Part shown: positions 16,736-25,808 of the stretch, one piece after another | How the letters are laid out: every line of letters starts with the position of its first letter | How positions within the stretch are numbered: the stretch's first letter is position 1 | Notes under the pieces: generated by a model | What the model was told of the DNA's origin: nothing | What the model saw: the letters and a program-made list of their open reading frames with translations, nothing else | The model's database searches: none | Assembly (NCBI RefSeq): GCF_007829885.1 | Contig: NZ_VIWW01000001.1 | Span: 1,488,001 to 1,552,000, forward strand | Direction of reading: 5' to 3' | Length of the DNA stretch: 64,000 nucleotides | Origin: Streptomyces brevispora | Lineage (GTDB): Bacteria > Actinomycetota > Actinomycetes > Streptomycetales > Streptomycetaceae | Program-made: the position numbers and the translations under genes

Positions 16736-17524
16736 TCACGCGTTCCACTGGTCGAAGGCGAGCTTCGCGACCAGCGAGAACACCACCACCAGCAGCACCC
16801 CGCGGACGAACTCGCTGCCCCTGCTCAGCGCCATCCGTGCCCCGACCAGGCCGCCCGCCAGGTTGAACACCGCCATCAGACCGGCCAGTTGCCACATCAC
16901 GTTGCCCTGGTAGGCGAACATCGCCAGCGCGCCGCCGTTGGTGCAGACGTTGACGATCTTCGCGTTGGCGGAGGCCGTCACCAGATCGAGGTGGAGCACC
17001 GCGGTCAGCGCCAGCACCAGGAACGTGCCGGTGCCCGGTCCGAACAACCCGTCGTACAGGCCGATGCCGCCACCCACCAGGACGATCGCGGTGACGGAAC
17101 GAGCCCGGGTGACGCGGGGCGCCGTGCCGTCCTCGGGCGCCCTGCCGAACCGGGGCCGCAGCATCACGAACGCGGCGACCGCCAGAAGCACCACCATGAT
17201 CACCGGGCGCAGCACCTCGCTGCTGATCCCCGCGGCGAAGAACGCACCCGTCATCGATCCGGCCAGTGCCGCGAGGCCGATGCGCAGCGCCCTGCCGACC
17301 TTCACCGGCGCTTTACGCGCGTAGGTGACGGCCGCGCCGGACGTACCGACGATGGCGACCGCCTTGTTGGTGCCGAGGATGTGCGCGGCGGGGACGTTCG
17401 GCAGGCCCAGCAGCAGGGCGGGCAGCAGAAGCAGTCCGCCGCCGCCGACCACCGCGTCGATCCAGCCGGCCGCGCCCGCGGCGAGGCACAGCACAACGAG
17501 GGTGGTCACGGTTATGTCAGGCAT
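16736..17524 (-). CDS. TauE/SafE family sulfite/anion exporter-like permease
   Basis: A 262-residue integral membrane protein with about eight hydrophobic segments. Two family half-motifs are visible: GWIDAVVGGGGLLLLPALL near the N-terminus and GLYDGLFGPGTGTFLVLAL in the middle, plus LGTNKAVAIVGT. The start is set at ATG 17524 (MPDITVTTLVVL), because the upstream extension is basic and not family-like. Family members export sulfite or organosulfonates; the substrate here is unknown. It is convergent with the sortase gene. Confidence 0.88.
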   Translation of the reverse strand: MPDITVTTLVVLCLAAGAAGWIDAVVGGGGLLLLPALLLGLPNVPAAHILGTNKAVAIVGTSGAAVTYARKAPVKVGRALRIGLAALAGSMTGAFFAAGISSEVLRPVIMVVLLAVAAFVMLRPRFGRAPEDGTAPRVTRARSVTAIVLVGGGIGLYDGLFGPGTGTFLVLALTAVLHLDLVTASANAKIVNVCTNGGALAMFAYQGNVMWQLAGLMAVFNLAGGLVGARMALSRGSEFVRGVLLVVVFSLVAKLAFDQWNA

Positions 17525-17869
17525 GATCGCGACCCTAAGGAAACGGTACGTGTCGCGTCCAACCGTCTTGCCGCCACGGCGGAAAAGTTGAGCGAATCCT
17601 GAGCCTGCCGCGGCTCCCCGGCCCGCACCGGCCGTTGCCACCGGCCCCTTCCACCGGCCGGCGCACGCCGCTGCCGCCGCCCCTCACAGGCCGCCTGCGC
17701 CGGTGCTGAGCGCAAGGTTCCTCCCGGGAAACCGGGGGGAACCGGACGGGTAACACCCGCCGGCCACGCTTGCGTCATGAGCACACAGGCCGAGGCGCCG
17801 CCTCCTTCATGAGCACCCAGGCCCAGTCGCCCCTGCCCCACCCGCTCACCAACGACGGAGGCTTCCGAG
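17525..17869 (+). promoter_or_regulatory. Region upstream of nirB with a candidate GlnR half-box
   Basis: GTTCC-TCCCGG-GAAAC at 17717-17732 matches nine of ten defined bases of a GTnAC-n6-GAAAC GlnR element, and a further GTAAC is at 17750. nirB is a known GlnR-controlled gene in S. coelicolor. Two near-identical short starts (ATGAGCACACAGGCC at 17777 and ATGAGCACCCAGGCC at 17810) open only tiny frames. No other gene is seen. Confidence 0.4.
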
Positions 17870-19348
17870 ATGCCGGTGTCCACTCCCCCGACCGCCCACA
17901 CCTCCGGCCCCGCGGCCGTGCCGACCATCGTGGTCGTCGGGCACGGGATGGTCGGCCAGCGGTTCCTGGAGGCCCTCGCCGACCGCGGGCTGACCGCCGC
18001 GGCCGGCACCGCCAGGGTCGTCGTGCTCTGCGAGGAGCCCCGCGCCGCCTATGACCGGGTGCGGCTGACCTCGTACTTCTCGGGGCGGACCCCCGACGAC
18101 CTGTCGCTCGTCGAGCCCGGCTTCATGGAGCGGCACGGCTTCGAGCTGCGGCTCGGCGACCCGGCCGAATCCCTGGACCGGGAGGCGCGCACGGTCACCG
18201 CACGCTCCGGCGAGACCTTCGCGTACGACACGCTGCCGCGGCGAGCTGTACGAGATCGTCCGCGCCCTGGAGATCACCTCCTACGCCGAGCTGCTCGACT
18301 CGCACGGCCGCGACTCGGCGCGCGGCGGCGACGGCTGCGAGGTCTGCAAGCCGACGGTCGGCTCGGTCATCGCCTCGCTGGCCCCGACCGTCGGTGCCAG
18401 CGGCTACGTACTGGACGGCGAGCAGGCGGCCCTCCAGGACACCAACGACCACTTCCTCGCCAACCTCCAGCGCAACGGCTCGTACTCGATCGTGCCGCGC
18501 ATCCCCGGCGGCGAGATCACCCCGGAGAAGCTGATCGTGATCGGCGAGGTGGCCCGGGACTTCGGCCTCTACACCAAGATCACCGACGGTCAGCGCATAG
18601 ACCCGTTCGGCGCCCGCGTCGAACAGCTGCCACTGATCTGGACCCGGCTGGTCGACGCGGGCTTCGAGTCGGGGCACGCGTACGGGAAATCGCTGCGGAC
18701 GGTCAAGTCCTGCGTGGGGCGGACCTGGTGCCGCTACGGCGTACAGGACTCGGTGCGGATGGCGATCGACCTGGAGCTGCGCTACCGGGGCCTGCGCTCC
18801 CCGCACAAGCTGAAGTCGGCGGTCTCGGCTGCGCCCGGGAGTGCGCGGAGGCCCGCGGCAAGGACTTCGGGATCATCGCCACCGCCGGCGGCTGGAACCT
18901 GTACGTGGGCGGCAACGGCGGCGCCACCCCGCGCCACGCGGACCTGCTCGCCCAGGACCTGTCCGACGCCGAACTGGTCCCGCTGATCGACCGGTTCCTG
19001 ATGTTCTGCATCCGCACCGCGGACCGGCTGGAGCGCACCTCCACCTGGCTGGACCGCATCGAGGGCGGCCTGGACCACGTGCGGAACGTCGTCGTGCACG
19101 ACTCGCTCGGGCTCTGCGACGAGCTGGAGCGGCTGTTGGCCGACCATGTCCGCGGCTACCGCGACGAGTGGGCCGAGACCATCAACGACCCGGAGCGGCT
19201 GCGCCGCTTCGTCACCTTCGTCAACGCACCCGGCACCCCCGACCCATCGGTGAGATTCGTCCCGGAACGCGACCAGATCAAGCCCGACCTGGACATCCTC
19301 GCCGGCCCGGTTCTCGCCATCCGCACTCATGAAGGGACCGCCTCCTGA
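17870..19348 (+). pseudogene. nirB: Nitrite reductase [NAD(P)H] large subunit, internally deleted and frameshifted
   Basis: NirB reduces nitrite to ammonium using siroheme, a 4Fe-4S cluster and FAD. The N-terminal FAD-binding start is intact (IVVVGHGMVGQRFLEAL, then AYDRVRLTSYF) up to FAYDTL near 18230. There the sequence jumps to the BFD-like/C-terminal part in another frame (ELYEIVRALEITSYAELL, GCEVCKPTVGS), so roughly 300 residues of FAD/NAD domain are missing. The sulfite/nitrite reductase half continues (SCVGRTWC, first Cys pair). One G missing from a GGG run near 18828 then shifts the frame back, exactly before the second Cys pair (GCARECAEA). As sequenced it cannot give a working enzyme. 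Confidence 0.82.
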
Positions 19349-19388
19349 TGACGACCCGGACGATGGAGAGACTATGGAGACCCAGACG

Positions 19389-19750
19389 ATGACGACCCGG
19401 ACCATGGAGACCGCACAGGACACCCGGGTCATCCGGCTCGCCGCCGCCGGGGACGACTGGCCGGCGGTATGCGACCGTTCGCTGCTCACCCCGGGCCACG
19501 GGGTGGCGGTGCTGCTCCCGGGCGGCAGGCAGGTCGCGCTGTTCATGGACCGTGCGGGACACACCTACGCGATCGGCAACCACGATCCGTTCACCGGGGC
19601 CCATGTCCTCTCGCGCGGTCTGGTCGGATCGGACGGCGGGCAGCCGTTCGTCGCGTCCCACTGCTGAAGCAGCGCTTCGACCTGGCGACGGGTGCCTGCC
19701 TGGACGACGACGAGGTCTCCGTTCCGGTCTTCGAGGTCCGTGCGGACTGA
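19389..19750 (+). pseudogene. nirD: Nitrite reductase small subunit, frameshifted
   Basis: NirD is the small Rieske-like partner of NirB, normally about 110-120 residues. The frame from ATG 19389 reads MTTRTMETAQD to GQPFVASHC and stops at 19667. The expected ending continues in the next frame (LLKQRFDLATGACLDDDEVSVPVFEVRAD). Loss of one C from a CCCC run near 19661 explains it. Actinobacterial NirD often lacks the Rieske ligands and this one shows no CxH pair. The start region is duplicated: ATGACGACCCGGAC occurs at 19348 and 19389. Confidence 0.8.
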
Positions 19751-19901
19751 ACGGACCGAAGGGAGGCTGAGCGGGCTGGACGGGCTGGACAGACCGAACG
19801 GGCCAAGTGGGATTCCGCGTACCGCAAGCGGCCGGAGGGGCCCGGCGACCGGTCTCTTCCGGCCATCCGGCTGTCCGGCCGCCCGGCCGTAGGGTTGATC
19901 C

Positions 19902-20831
19902 ATGACCCAGCGCCGGTATGCGAGCGACATTCCCGACCAGAGCGGCCGCACGGCCGTGGTGACGGGAGCCAACAGCGGTATCGGGCTGATCACCGCACGG
20001 GAGCTGGCACGACACGGGGCCCGGGTGCTGCTCGCCTGCCGTGACGAGCGGCGTGGCAAGGAGGCCGCGTCCCGGATCCGCGGCGCGGTGCCGGACGCGG
20101 ACGTGGAGTTCGCAGCACTGGATCTGGCCGATCTGTCGTCGGTACGGGAGTTCGCCGAGGCGTACACCCCGGACCGGCTCGATCTGCTGATCAACAACGC
20201 CGGTGTGATGGCCCTTCCGTACGGGAGGACCGCCGACGGTTTCGAGACCCAGTTCGGCGTCAACCACCTCGGGCACTTCGCCCTCACCGGGCTGCTGCTG
20301 CCGAAGCTGCTCGGTACCCCGGGCGCGAGGGTGGTGAGTGTGTCCAGCGCTGTGCACGCGCTGTCCAACATCGACATGGGCGATCTCAACAGTGAGCGGA
20401 ACTACCGCCGCTGGATCGCCTACGGCCGCTCGAAGACGGCCAACCTGCTGTTCATCCACGAGCTGGCCCGGCGGACCGCCGCCATCGGCAGCGCACTGGT
20501 GGCCGCCGCCGCGCACCCGGGGTATGCGTCGACCAATCTGCAGACGGCGGGCGTCCGTATGGAGAACCGCAGGGTGGCGGAGCGGGTCATCGAGCTCGGC
20601 AACCGGATCATCGCCCAGCCCGCGTCGACGGGCGCCCTGCCCACGCTGTACGCGGCCACCGCGCCCGGCGTACGGCCCGACTCGTTCACCGGTCCGCGGC
20701 TGCTCGGCTGGCGCGGTGCGCCGGCTCCGTCCTGGCGGGCGGGCTGGACGCTCAACGATGTGGCGAGCGAACGGCTGTGGGTGGCGTCGGAGCAGCTGAC
20801 CGGGGTCACCTTCGCGGGCCTCGGCATCTGA
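19902..20831 (+). CDS. Short-chain dehydrogenase/reductase
   Basis: A 309-residue classical SDR of the retinol dehydrogenase/WWOX-like oxidoreductase type. The Rossmann motif is VVTGANSGIGLIT (about residues 19-31). NNAGVMALPYG carries NNAG. The catalytic Ser lies in VVSVSSAVH, and Tyr-Lys is in AYGRSKTANLL. The family ending HPGYASTNLQ is present. It probably uses NADP(H); the substrate is unknown. It stands alone, transcribed away from the nitrite genes. Confidence 0.93.
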   Translation: MTQRRYASDIPDQSGRTAVVTGANSGIGLITARELARHGARVLLACRDERRGKEAASRIRGAVPDADVEFAALDLADLSSVREFAEAYTPDRLDLLINNAGVMALPYGRTADGFETQFGVNHLGHFALTGLLLPKLLGTPGARVVSVSSAVHALSNIDMGDLNSERNYRRWIAYGRSKTANLLFIHELARRTAAIGSALVAAAAHPGYASTNLQTAGVRMENRRVAERVIELGNRIIAQPASTGALPTLYAATAPGVRPDSFTGPRLLGWRGAPAPSWRAGWTLNDVASERLWVASEQLTGVTFAGLGI

Positions 20832-20886
20832 TTCCCCCCCCGGGGGGCGGAGGCGGGCCGGTCGCCCTCCCCCTTGCCCCGTGGGA

Positions 20887-21297
20887 TCAGCCCTGGCCCT
20901 CGACGGCGGACGGGTCCATCCACACGACCTCCCAGATGTGGTGGTCCGGGTCCTGGAAGGACCGGCCGTACATGAAGCCGAGGTCCTGCGTCTCGTTGGC
21001 GGGCGATCCACCGGCGGCGAGTGCCGCGTCGGCCAGCTCGTCCACCTTCTCGCGGCTCTCGGCGCTCAGCGCCAGGAGCACCTCGGTGGACTTCGAGGCG
21101 TCCGCGATCTCCTTCTTGGTGAAGTCCTTGAAGCGCGGCTCGGTGATCAGCATGGCGAAGATCGTGTCGCTGATGACGAGACAGGCGGTGTTCTCGTCGC
21201 TGAACTGCGGGTTGAAGGAGAAGCCCAGCTTCCCGAAGAAGCCCTTGGTCGTCTCCAGGTCCTTGACCGGCAGGTTCACGAAGATCATCTGAGGCAT
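20887..21297 (-). CDS. VOC-superfamily (glyoxalase-fold) protein
   Basis: 136 residues with the paired beta-alpha-beta-beta-beta modules of the vicinal oxygen chelate fold: MIFVNLPVKDLETTKGFFGKLGF at the N-terminus and LGFMYGRSFQDPDHHIWEVVWMDP at the C-terminus. It resembles the lactoylglutathione lyase-like/PhnB group annotated widely without a proven reaction. His and Glu (HHIWEV) could be metal ligands. A 14-bp tandem repeat lies directly upstream of the start. Confidence 0.9.
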   Translation of the reverse strand: MPQMIFVNLPVKDLETTKGFFGKLGFSFNPQFSDENTACLVISDTIFAMLITEPRFKDFTKKEIADASKSTEVLLALSAESREKVDELADAALAAGGSPANETQDLGFMYGRSFQDPDHHIWEVVWMDPSAVEGQG

Positions 21298-21315
21298 GGC
21301 CGTCTCACTCTCTCT

Positions 21316-21371
21316 GTGGGTGAATCCCGGTGGGCGAATGCCGGCGGGTGAATCCCGGTGGGTGAATCCTG
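21316..21371. repeat. 14-bp tandem repeat, four copies
   Basis: Four copies of GTGGGTGAATCCCG with one to three changes, between the VOC gene start and the end of the winged-helix regulator gene. It may cover the VOC promoter. Confidence 0.92.
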
Positions 21372-21471
21372 TGCGTGTTCTGCGAACTCGTTACGACAGG
21401 TAGACGCCGGGGCCGCCGGAAACTCATCGGTACCGGACGAGGAACCTACGCGGGGCGGGCCCCGTCCGGGC

Positions 21472-22491
21472 TCACGACACGGCGAGCGGCGCACCGCCGC
21501 GCAGCAGCGAGCCGCCGAGTGGAGTCACCGTGTGCAGGACCGAGCTGCCGTGGCGCAGGGTGTGCACCAGACCGGCCTCACGCAGTACGCAGGCGTGCTG
21601 GCTCGCCGATGCGAGGGAGACCCCGGCCCGGCGAGCGAGCTCACTGGTCGTGCAGCCGTCGCCGATGGTCCGCAGGACCGTCGACCGGGTCTTGCCGAGG
21701 AGCCGGCCCAGCCAGGGGCCCGGTTCGGCGAAGGCCGGGGCGCCGGCGTGGCTGACCGGATAGACGAGCACCGGCGGCAGCAACGGATCACGCAGGACGA
21801 CCGGGGTGCCGCGGCAGAAGAACGACGGCTGGAGGAGCAGCCCGCGGCCGTCCAGACGCAGTTCGCGGTCGACCGGGTAGTCCGCCTCCAGTACCGGCGC
21901 CCGCCAGCGGAACACCGGCGGGAGCGAGGCGAGCAGTTCGTCCACGCCGCCGTCCAGAAGGGCGCGTCCACGGACGGCACGGTCGGCCTCGACGCCGGCC
22001 TGGATGTGCGGCCAGTACGGTTCGACGGCGGCGCGGTGGTAGCTGCGCAGCGCCCCGATGAGACGGCCCAGGGGCTCGGAGCGCCCTTCCCGCAACGCGT
22101 CCAGCCGCATCGGCCGTACTGCCCGCCGGGCCGTGGCAGTACGGCCGACGGCCGCTTCCTCGGCGCCCAGCAACGCGAGTTCGGCCCGCAGCCGCTCGGG
22201 CGGGGTGTCGCGCAGGGCTTCCATTCCGGTACTGAAGTCCAGTGGTTCCGAACCCTCTTGAGTAGGCGTCAGGAAGTCCGGGAAATAGCCACGGGGTGGA
22301 ATAATGGCGGACAGCAGACGTACTTCACCATTCAACCTCGGGCGGGTTTCCGCGCGCCATTTCCCGAACACCGTGGAAGCGCGCCGGTCCCTCAGCCGGT
22401 GAAAACTGAGAATGGTCTCCCACAATGCGTCCGGCCCAGTGGCCATCCGCACCTTGGAAAGGTCCCATCCGGATACATGGATACGTAGCAC
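21472..22491 (-). CDS. ArsR-like winged-helix transcriptional regulator (DUF5937-type N-terminus)
   Basis: 339 residues from GTG 22491, which has GTGGGGG about seven bases upstream; GTG 22503 is a weaker alternative. The first 230 residues are a Streptomyces-type DUF5937-like domain (VSGWDLSKVRMATGPDALWETI) of unknown ligand. The C-terminal winged helix is typical of ArsR regulators: LLGKTRSTVLRTIGDGCTTSELARRAGVSLASASQHACVLREAGLV. No metal-binding CxC motif is present. Targets are unknown; the neighbours are not obviously linked. Confidence 0.83.
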   Translation of the reverse strand: MLRIHVSGWDLSKVRMATGPDALWETILSFHRLRDRRASTVFGKWRAETRPRLNGEVRLLSAIIPPRGYFPDFLTPTQEGSEPLDFSTGMEALRDTPPERLRAELALLGAEEAAVGRTATARRAVRPMRLDALREGRSEPLGRLIGALRSYHRAAVEPYWPHIQAGVEADRAVRGRALLDGGVDELLASLPPVFRWRAPVLEADYPVDRELRLDGRGLLLQPSFFCRGTPVVLRDPLLPPVLVYPVSHAGAPAFAEPGPWLGRLLGKTRSTVLRTIGDGCTTSELARRAGVSLASASQHACVLREAGLVHTLRHGSSVLHTVTPLGGSLLRGGAPLAVS

Positions 22492-22715
22492 CGAAACCCC
22501 CACCCGCTTGCATGTGCAATTACCCCCACGCAAGAGTATGCGAGTCGTAACACCACGTCACCACGAGGTTTCGGCCAGAGGTGAAACGTCTCGCCCCGAC
22601 CCGGCGTCACCCGAAAGGCTGTACGACGTCGGGTGCGATTCCAGAGCCACCGGAAGAGCGGGTGAAGGCCGTGGGGGGTTTCGCTCGCTTGGCGGCGGTT
22701 GGCAATGGTGCGGCT

Positions 22716-22774
22716 CCGCACCCGGCGCCGTAAGCCGGGTGCGGTTCATGGATGGGGATCCATGAACCGCACCC
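22716..22774. promoter_or_regulatory. Two overlapping, mutually exclusive hairpins
   Basis: An 11-bp stem (22716-22726 with 22734-22744) shares bases 22737-22744 with the left arm of a perfect 17-bp stem (22737-22753 with 22758-22774, loop GGGG). Only one can form at a time. The block lies between ppdK and the winged-helix regulator, both on the minus strand. It could be a terminator or an attenuator-like leader. Confidence 0.6.
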
Positions 22775-22930
22775 CGGTCTGTTCCCGCCCATCTCTTTGC
22801 GCATTAAACGAAGCAATGGAGTGCCCGGAGCGCCCGGAATCAGGGAAAGCGCTCACTCACGGGCCTCGCCCAGCCCGTCCGGACCGGGCGCCACGCCGCC
22901 CGGTCCACGCATTCGGTGGACATGACAAGA

Positions 22931-23017
22931 CGGCGGCACCCCCGCACTGGGTGCCGCCGCCTCCGGGAATTCCGCGGCCGCCGTCGGGTCGGTGAGGGTC
23001 TGGTGAGCCGACGGCGG
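22931..23017 (-). terminator. Tandem hairpins after ppdK
   Basis: A stem at 23017-23008 pairing with 22987-22978, extended by a second block after a small bulge, begins about 29 bases past the ppdK stop. A second hairpin (22931-22940 with 22950-22959) follows. Both suit a double terminator for ppdK. The rest of 22492-23045 holds no gene I can support. Confidence 0.6.
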
Positions 23018-23045
23018 CTCCGGAATCAGTGGATGGTGCCGCGGG

Positions 23046-25808
23046 TCAGCGGCTGTCGCTGCCGCGCGACTCCGCGGCCGCCCGGCCCGCCTCCAGACGG
23101 GCCACCGGGATGCGGAACGGTGAGCAGGAGACGTAGTCCAGACCCACCTCGTGGAAGAAGTGCACCGACTCCGGGTCGCCGCCGTGCTCGCCGCAGATGC
23201 CGAGCTTCAGGTCGGGACGGGTGGCCCGGCCGGCCTCGACGGCACTGCGCACCAGCGAACCGACGCCGTCCTTGTCGATCGTCTCGAACGGCGACACCCC
23301 GAAGATGCCCTTCTCCAGGTACGCGGTGAAGAACGAGGCCTCCACGTCGTCGCGCGAGAAGCCCCACACCGTCTGGGTCAGGTCGTTGGTGCCGAAGGAG
23401 AAGAACTCCGCCGCCTCCGCGATCTGACCGGCGGTCAGCGCGGCGCGCGGCAGCTCGATCATCGTGCCGATCTTCAGCTTGAGGTTCGTGCCGGAGGCGG
23501 CCTGGACCTCGGCGATGACCCGGTCCGCCTCCTCGCGGACGATCTCCAGCTCCTGGACCGTACCGACGAGCGGGATCATGATCTCGGCGCGCGGGTCGCC
23601 CTTGGCGTTCTTGCGCTCGGCGGCGGCCTCGGCGATCGCCCGTACCTGCATGGCGAACAGACCGGGGATGACGAGACCGAGCCGGACCCCGCGCAACCCG
23701 AGCATCGGGTTCTGCTCGTGCAGCCTGTGCACGGCCTGGAGCAGGCGGAGATCGTTCTCGTTGGAGTCCTTGCGGGACTCGGCGAGCGCCACCCGGACCG
23801 ACAGCTCGGTGATGTCGGGCAGGAACTCGTGCAGCGGCGGGTCGAGCAGCCGCACGGTGACGGGCAGCCCGTCCATCGCCTCGAACAGCTCGATGAAGTC
23901 GGCCTTCTGGAGCGGCAGCAGCGCGTCCAGCGCCGCCTCGCGTTCCTGGTCGGTGTCGGCCAGGATCAGCTTCTCGACCATCTCGCGGCGCTCACCGAGG
24001 AACATGTGCTCGGTGCGGCACAGCCCGATGCCCTGGGCGCCGAAGCGACGGGCCCGCAGGGCGTCCTCGGCGTTGTCCGCGTTGGCCCGCACCCTCAGCC
24101 GGCGCACCCGGTCCGCGTACGCCATGATCCGGTGCACGGCGGCGACGAGCTCGTCGGCGTCGTCGGCGCCCGCGTGCATCCGGCCCTCGAAGTACTCGAC
24201 GACCGGCGGCGGCACGACGGGCACCTCACCGAGGTACACCTTGCCGGTCGATCCGTCGACGGAGACGAGGTCCCCCTCCTCGACGACGGTCCCGCCGGCC
24301 GTCAGCCGGCGCCGCTTGGTGTCGACCTCGATCTCCTCGGCGCCACAGACACAGGTCTTGCCCATGCCCCGGGCGACGACGGCGGCGTGCGAGGTCTTGC
24401 CGCCGCGCGAGGTCAGGATGCCCTCGGCGGCGATCATGCCGTCGAGGTCGTCCGGGTTGGTCTCGCGGCGGATCAGGATGACCTTCTCGCCGGACCGGGA
24501 CCACTTGATCGCGGTGTACGAGTCGAAGACGGCCTTGCCGACCGCCGCGCCCGGGGACGCCGCGATGCCGCGGCCGAGCAGCTGCGGCCCCTCCCCGCCG
24601 CGCGCTCCCGTGTCGTCGAAGCGCGGGAACATCAGCTGCGCCAACTGCGCGCCGTTGACCCGCTGCAGCGCCTCGGCCTCGTCGATGAGGCCCTGGTCGA
24701 CGAGCTGGGTGGCGATCCGGAAGGCGGCACCGGCGGTGCGCTTGCCGACCCGGGTCTGCAGCATCCACAGCCGGCCGCGCTCGATGGTGAACTCGATGTC
24801 GCAGAGATCCCTGTAGTGGGTCTCCAGCGTCTCCATGATCGTGATCAGCTGGTCGTACGACTTCTTGTCGATGGACTCCAGCTCGGCGAGCGCCACGGTG
24901 TTGCGGATCCCTGCGACGACGTCCTCGCCCTGCGCGTTCTGCAGGTAGTCGCCGTAGACGCCCTGGTGGCCGCTGGCCGGGTCGCGGGTGAAGGCGACAC
25001 CCGTACCGGAGTCGGGGCCGAGGTTGCCGAAGACCATGGTGCAGACGTTGACCGCCGTGCCGAGGTCGCCCGGGATGCGCTCCTGGCGGCGGTAGAGCTT
25101 GGCCCGGTCGGTGTTCCACGAGTCGAAGACGGCCTTTATGGCCAGGTCCATCTGTTCGCGCGGGTCCTGCGGGAAGTCACGTCCGGCGTCCCGCGTGACG
25201 ATCCTCTTGAACTGCTTGACCAGCTTCTTCAGGTCGGCCGCGTCGAGATCCACGTCGACGGTGACGCCCTTGGCCTCCTTCGCGGCCTCCAGCGCCTCCT
25301 CGAAGAGGTCGCCGTCGACCCCGAGAACGGTCTTGCCGAACATCTGGATGAGGCGGCGGTAGGAGTCCCACGCGAACCGCTCGTCGCCGGCCTGGGTGGC
25401 GAGACCGACGACGGACGCGTCGGAGAGGCCGATGTTGAGGACCGTGTCCATCATGCCGGGCATCGAGAACTTGGCGCCGGAGCGGACGGAGACCAGCAGC
25501 GGGTCGTCGGACTGCCCGAGCTTCTTGGCCATCCGCGTCTCAAGGGCGTCGAGGTGCGCACTCACCTCGTCGCGCAGCGCGGCCGGCTCCTCACCGCTGC
25601 CGAGGTAGAGCTTGCACGCCTCGGTGGTGATGGTGAAGCCCGGAGGGACGGGGAGCCCGAGGTTGGTCATCTCGGCGAGGTTCGCACCCTTCCCGCCGAG
25701 CAGGTCCTTCAGATCCTTGTTGCCCTCGGTGAAGTCATAAACGAACTTCTGACCCGCAGGCTCCCGGGATTCCGGGGTGGATACGTGGGAATCTTTGTTT
25801 TCCGACAC
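23046..25808 (-). CDS. ppdK: Pyruvate, phosphate dikinase
   Basis: Interconverts pyruvate + ATP + Pi and phosphoenolpyruvate + AMP + PPi. GTG 25808 is preferred (GGAG nine bases upstream, MSENKDSHVSTPES start), giving 920 residues. The N-terminal ATP-grasp part starts KFVYDFTEGNKDLKDLLGGK. The swivelling phosphohistidine domain has GGKTSHAAVVARG with the catalytic His; the family motif usually has Met where this has Lys. The C-terminal PEP/pyruvate barrel ends with CGEHGGDP, and the acid/base Cys lies in DYVSCSPFRIP. It is central to the PEP/pyruvate node. No kinase/phosphatase regulator gene is adjacent. Confidence 0.97.
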   Translation of the reverse strand: MSENKDSHVSTPESREPAGQKFVYDFTEGNKDLKDLLGGKGANLAEMTNLGLPVPPGFTITTEACKLYLGSGEEPAALRDEVSAHLDALETRMAKKLGQSDDPLLVSVRSGAKFSMPGMMDTVLNIGLSDASVVGLATQAGDERFAWDSYRRLIQMFGKTVLGVDGDLFEEALEAAKEAKGVTVDVDLDAADLKKLVKQFKRIVTRDAGRDFPQDPREQMDLAIKAVFDSWNTDRAKLYRRQERIPGDLGTAVNVCTMVFGNLGPDSGTGVAFTRDPASGHQGVYGDYLQNAQGEDVVAGIRNTVALAELESIDKKSYDQLITIMETLETHYRDLCDIEFTIERGRLWMLQTRVGKRTAGAAFRIATQLVDQGLIDEAEALQRVNGAQLAQLMFPRFDDTGARGGEGPQLLGRGIAASPGAAVGKAVFDSYTAIKWSRSGEKVILIRRETNPDDLDGMIAAEGILTSRGGKTSHAAVVARGMGKTCVCGAEEIEVDTKRRRLTAGGTVVEEGDLVSVDGSTGKVYLGEVPVVPPPVVEYFEGRMHAGADDADELVAAVHRIMAYADRVRRLRVRANADNAEDALRARRFGAQGIGLCRTEHMFLGERREMVEKLILADTDQEREAALDALLPLQKADFIELFEAMDGLPVTVRLLDPPLHEFLPDITELSVRVALAESRKDSNENDLRLLQAVHRLHEQNPMLGLRGVRLGLVIPGLFAMQVRAIAEAAAERKNAKGDPRAEIMIPLVGTVQELEIVREEADRVIAEVQAASGTNLKLKIGTMIELPRAALTAGQIAEAAEFFSFGTNDLTQTVWGFSRDDVEASFFTAYLEKGIFGVSPFETIDKDGVGSLVRSAVEAGRATRPDLKLGICGEHGGDPESVHFFHEVGLDYVSCSPFRIPVARLEAGRAAAESRGSDSR

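Noticed and set aside
20831..20890. Overlap or fusion of the SDR and VOC genes
   Set aside because: They are convergent with a 55-base gap; no readthrough frame joins them.
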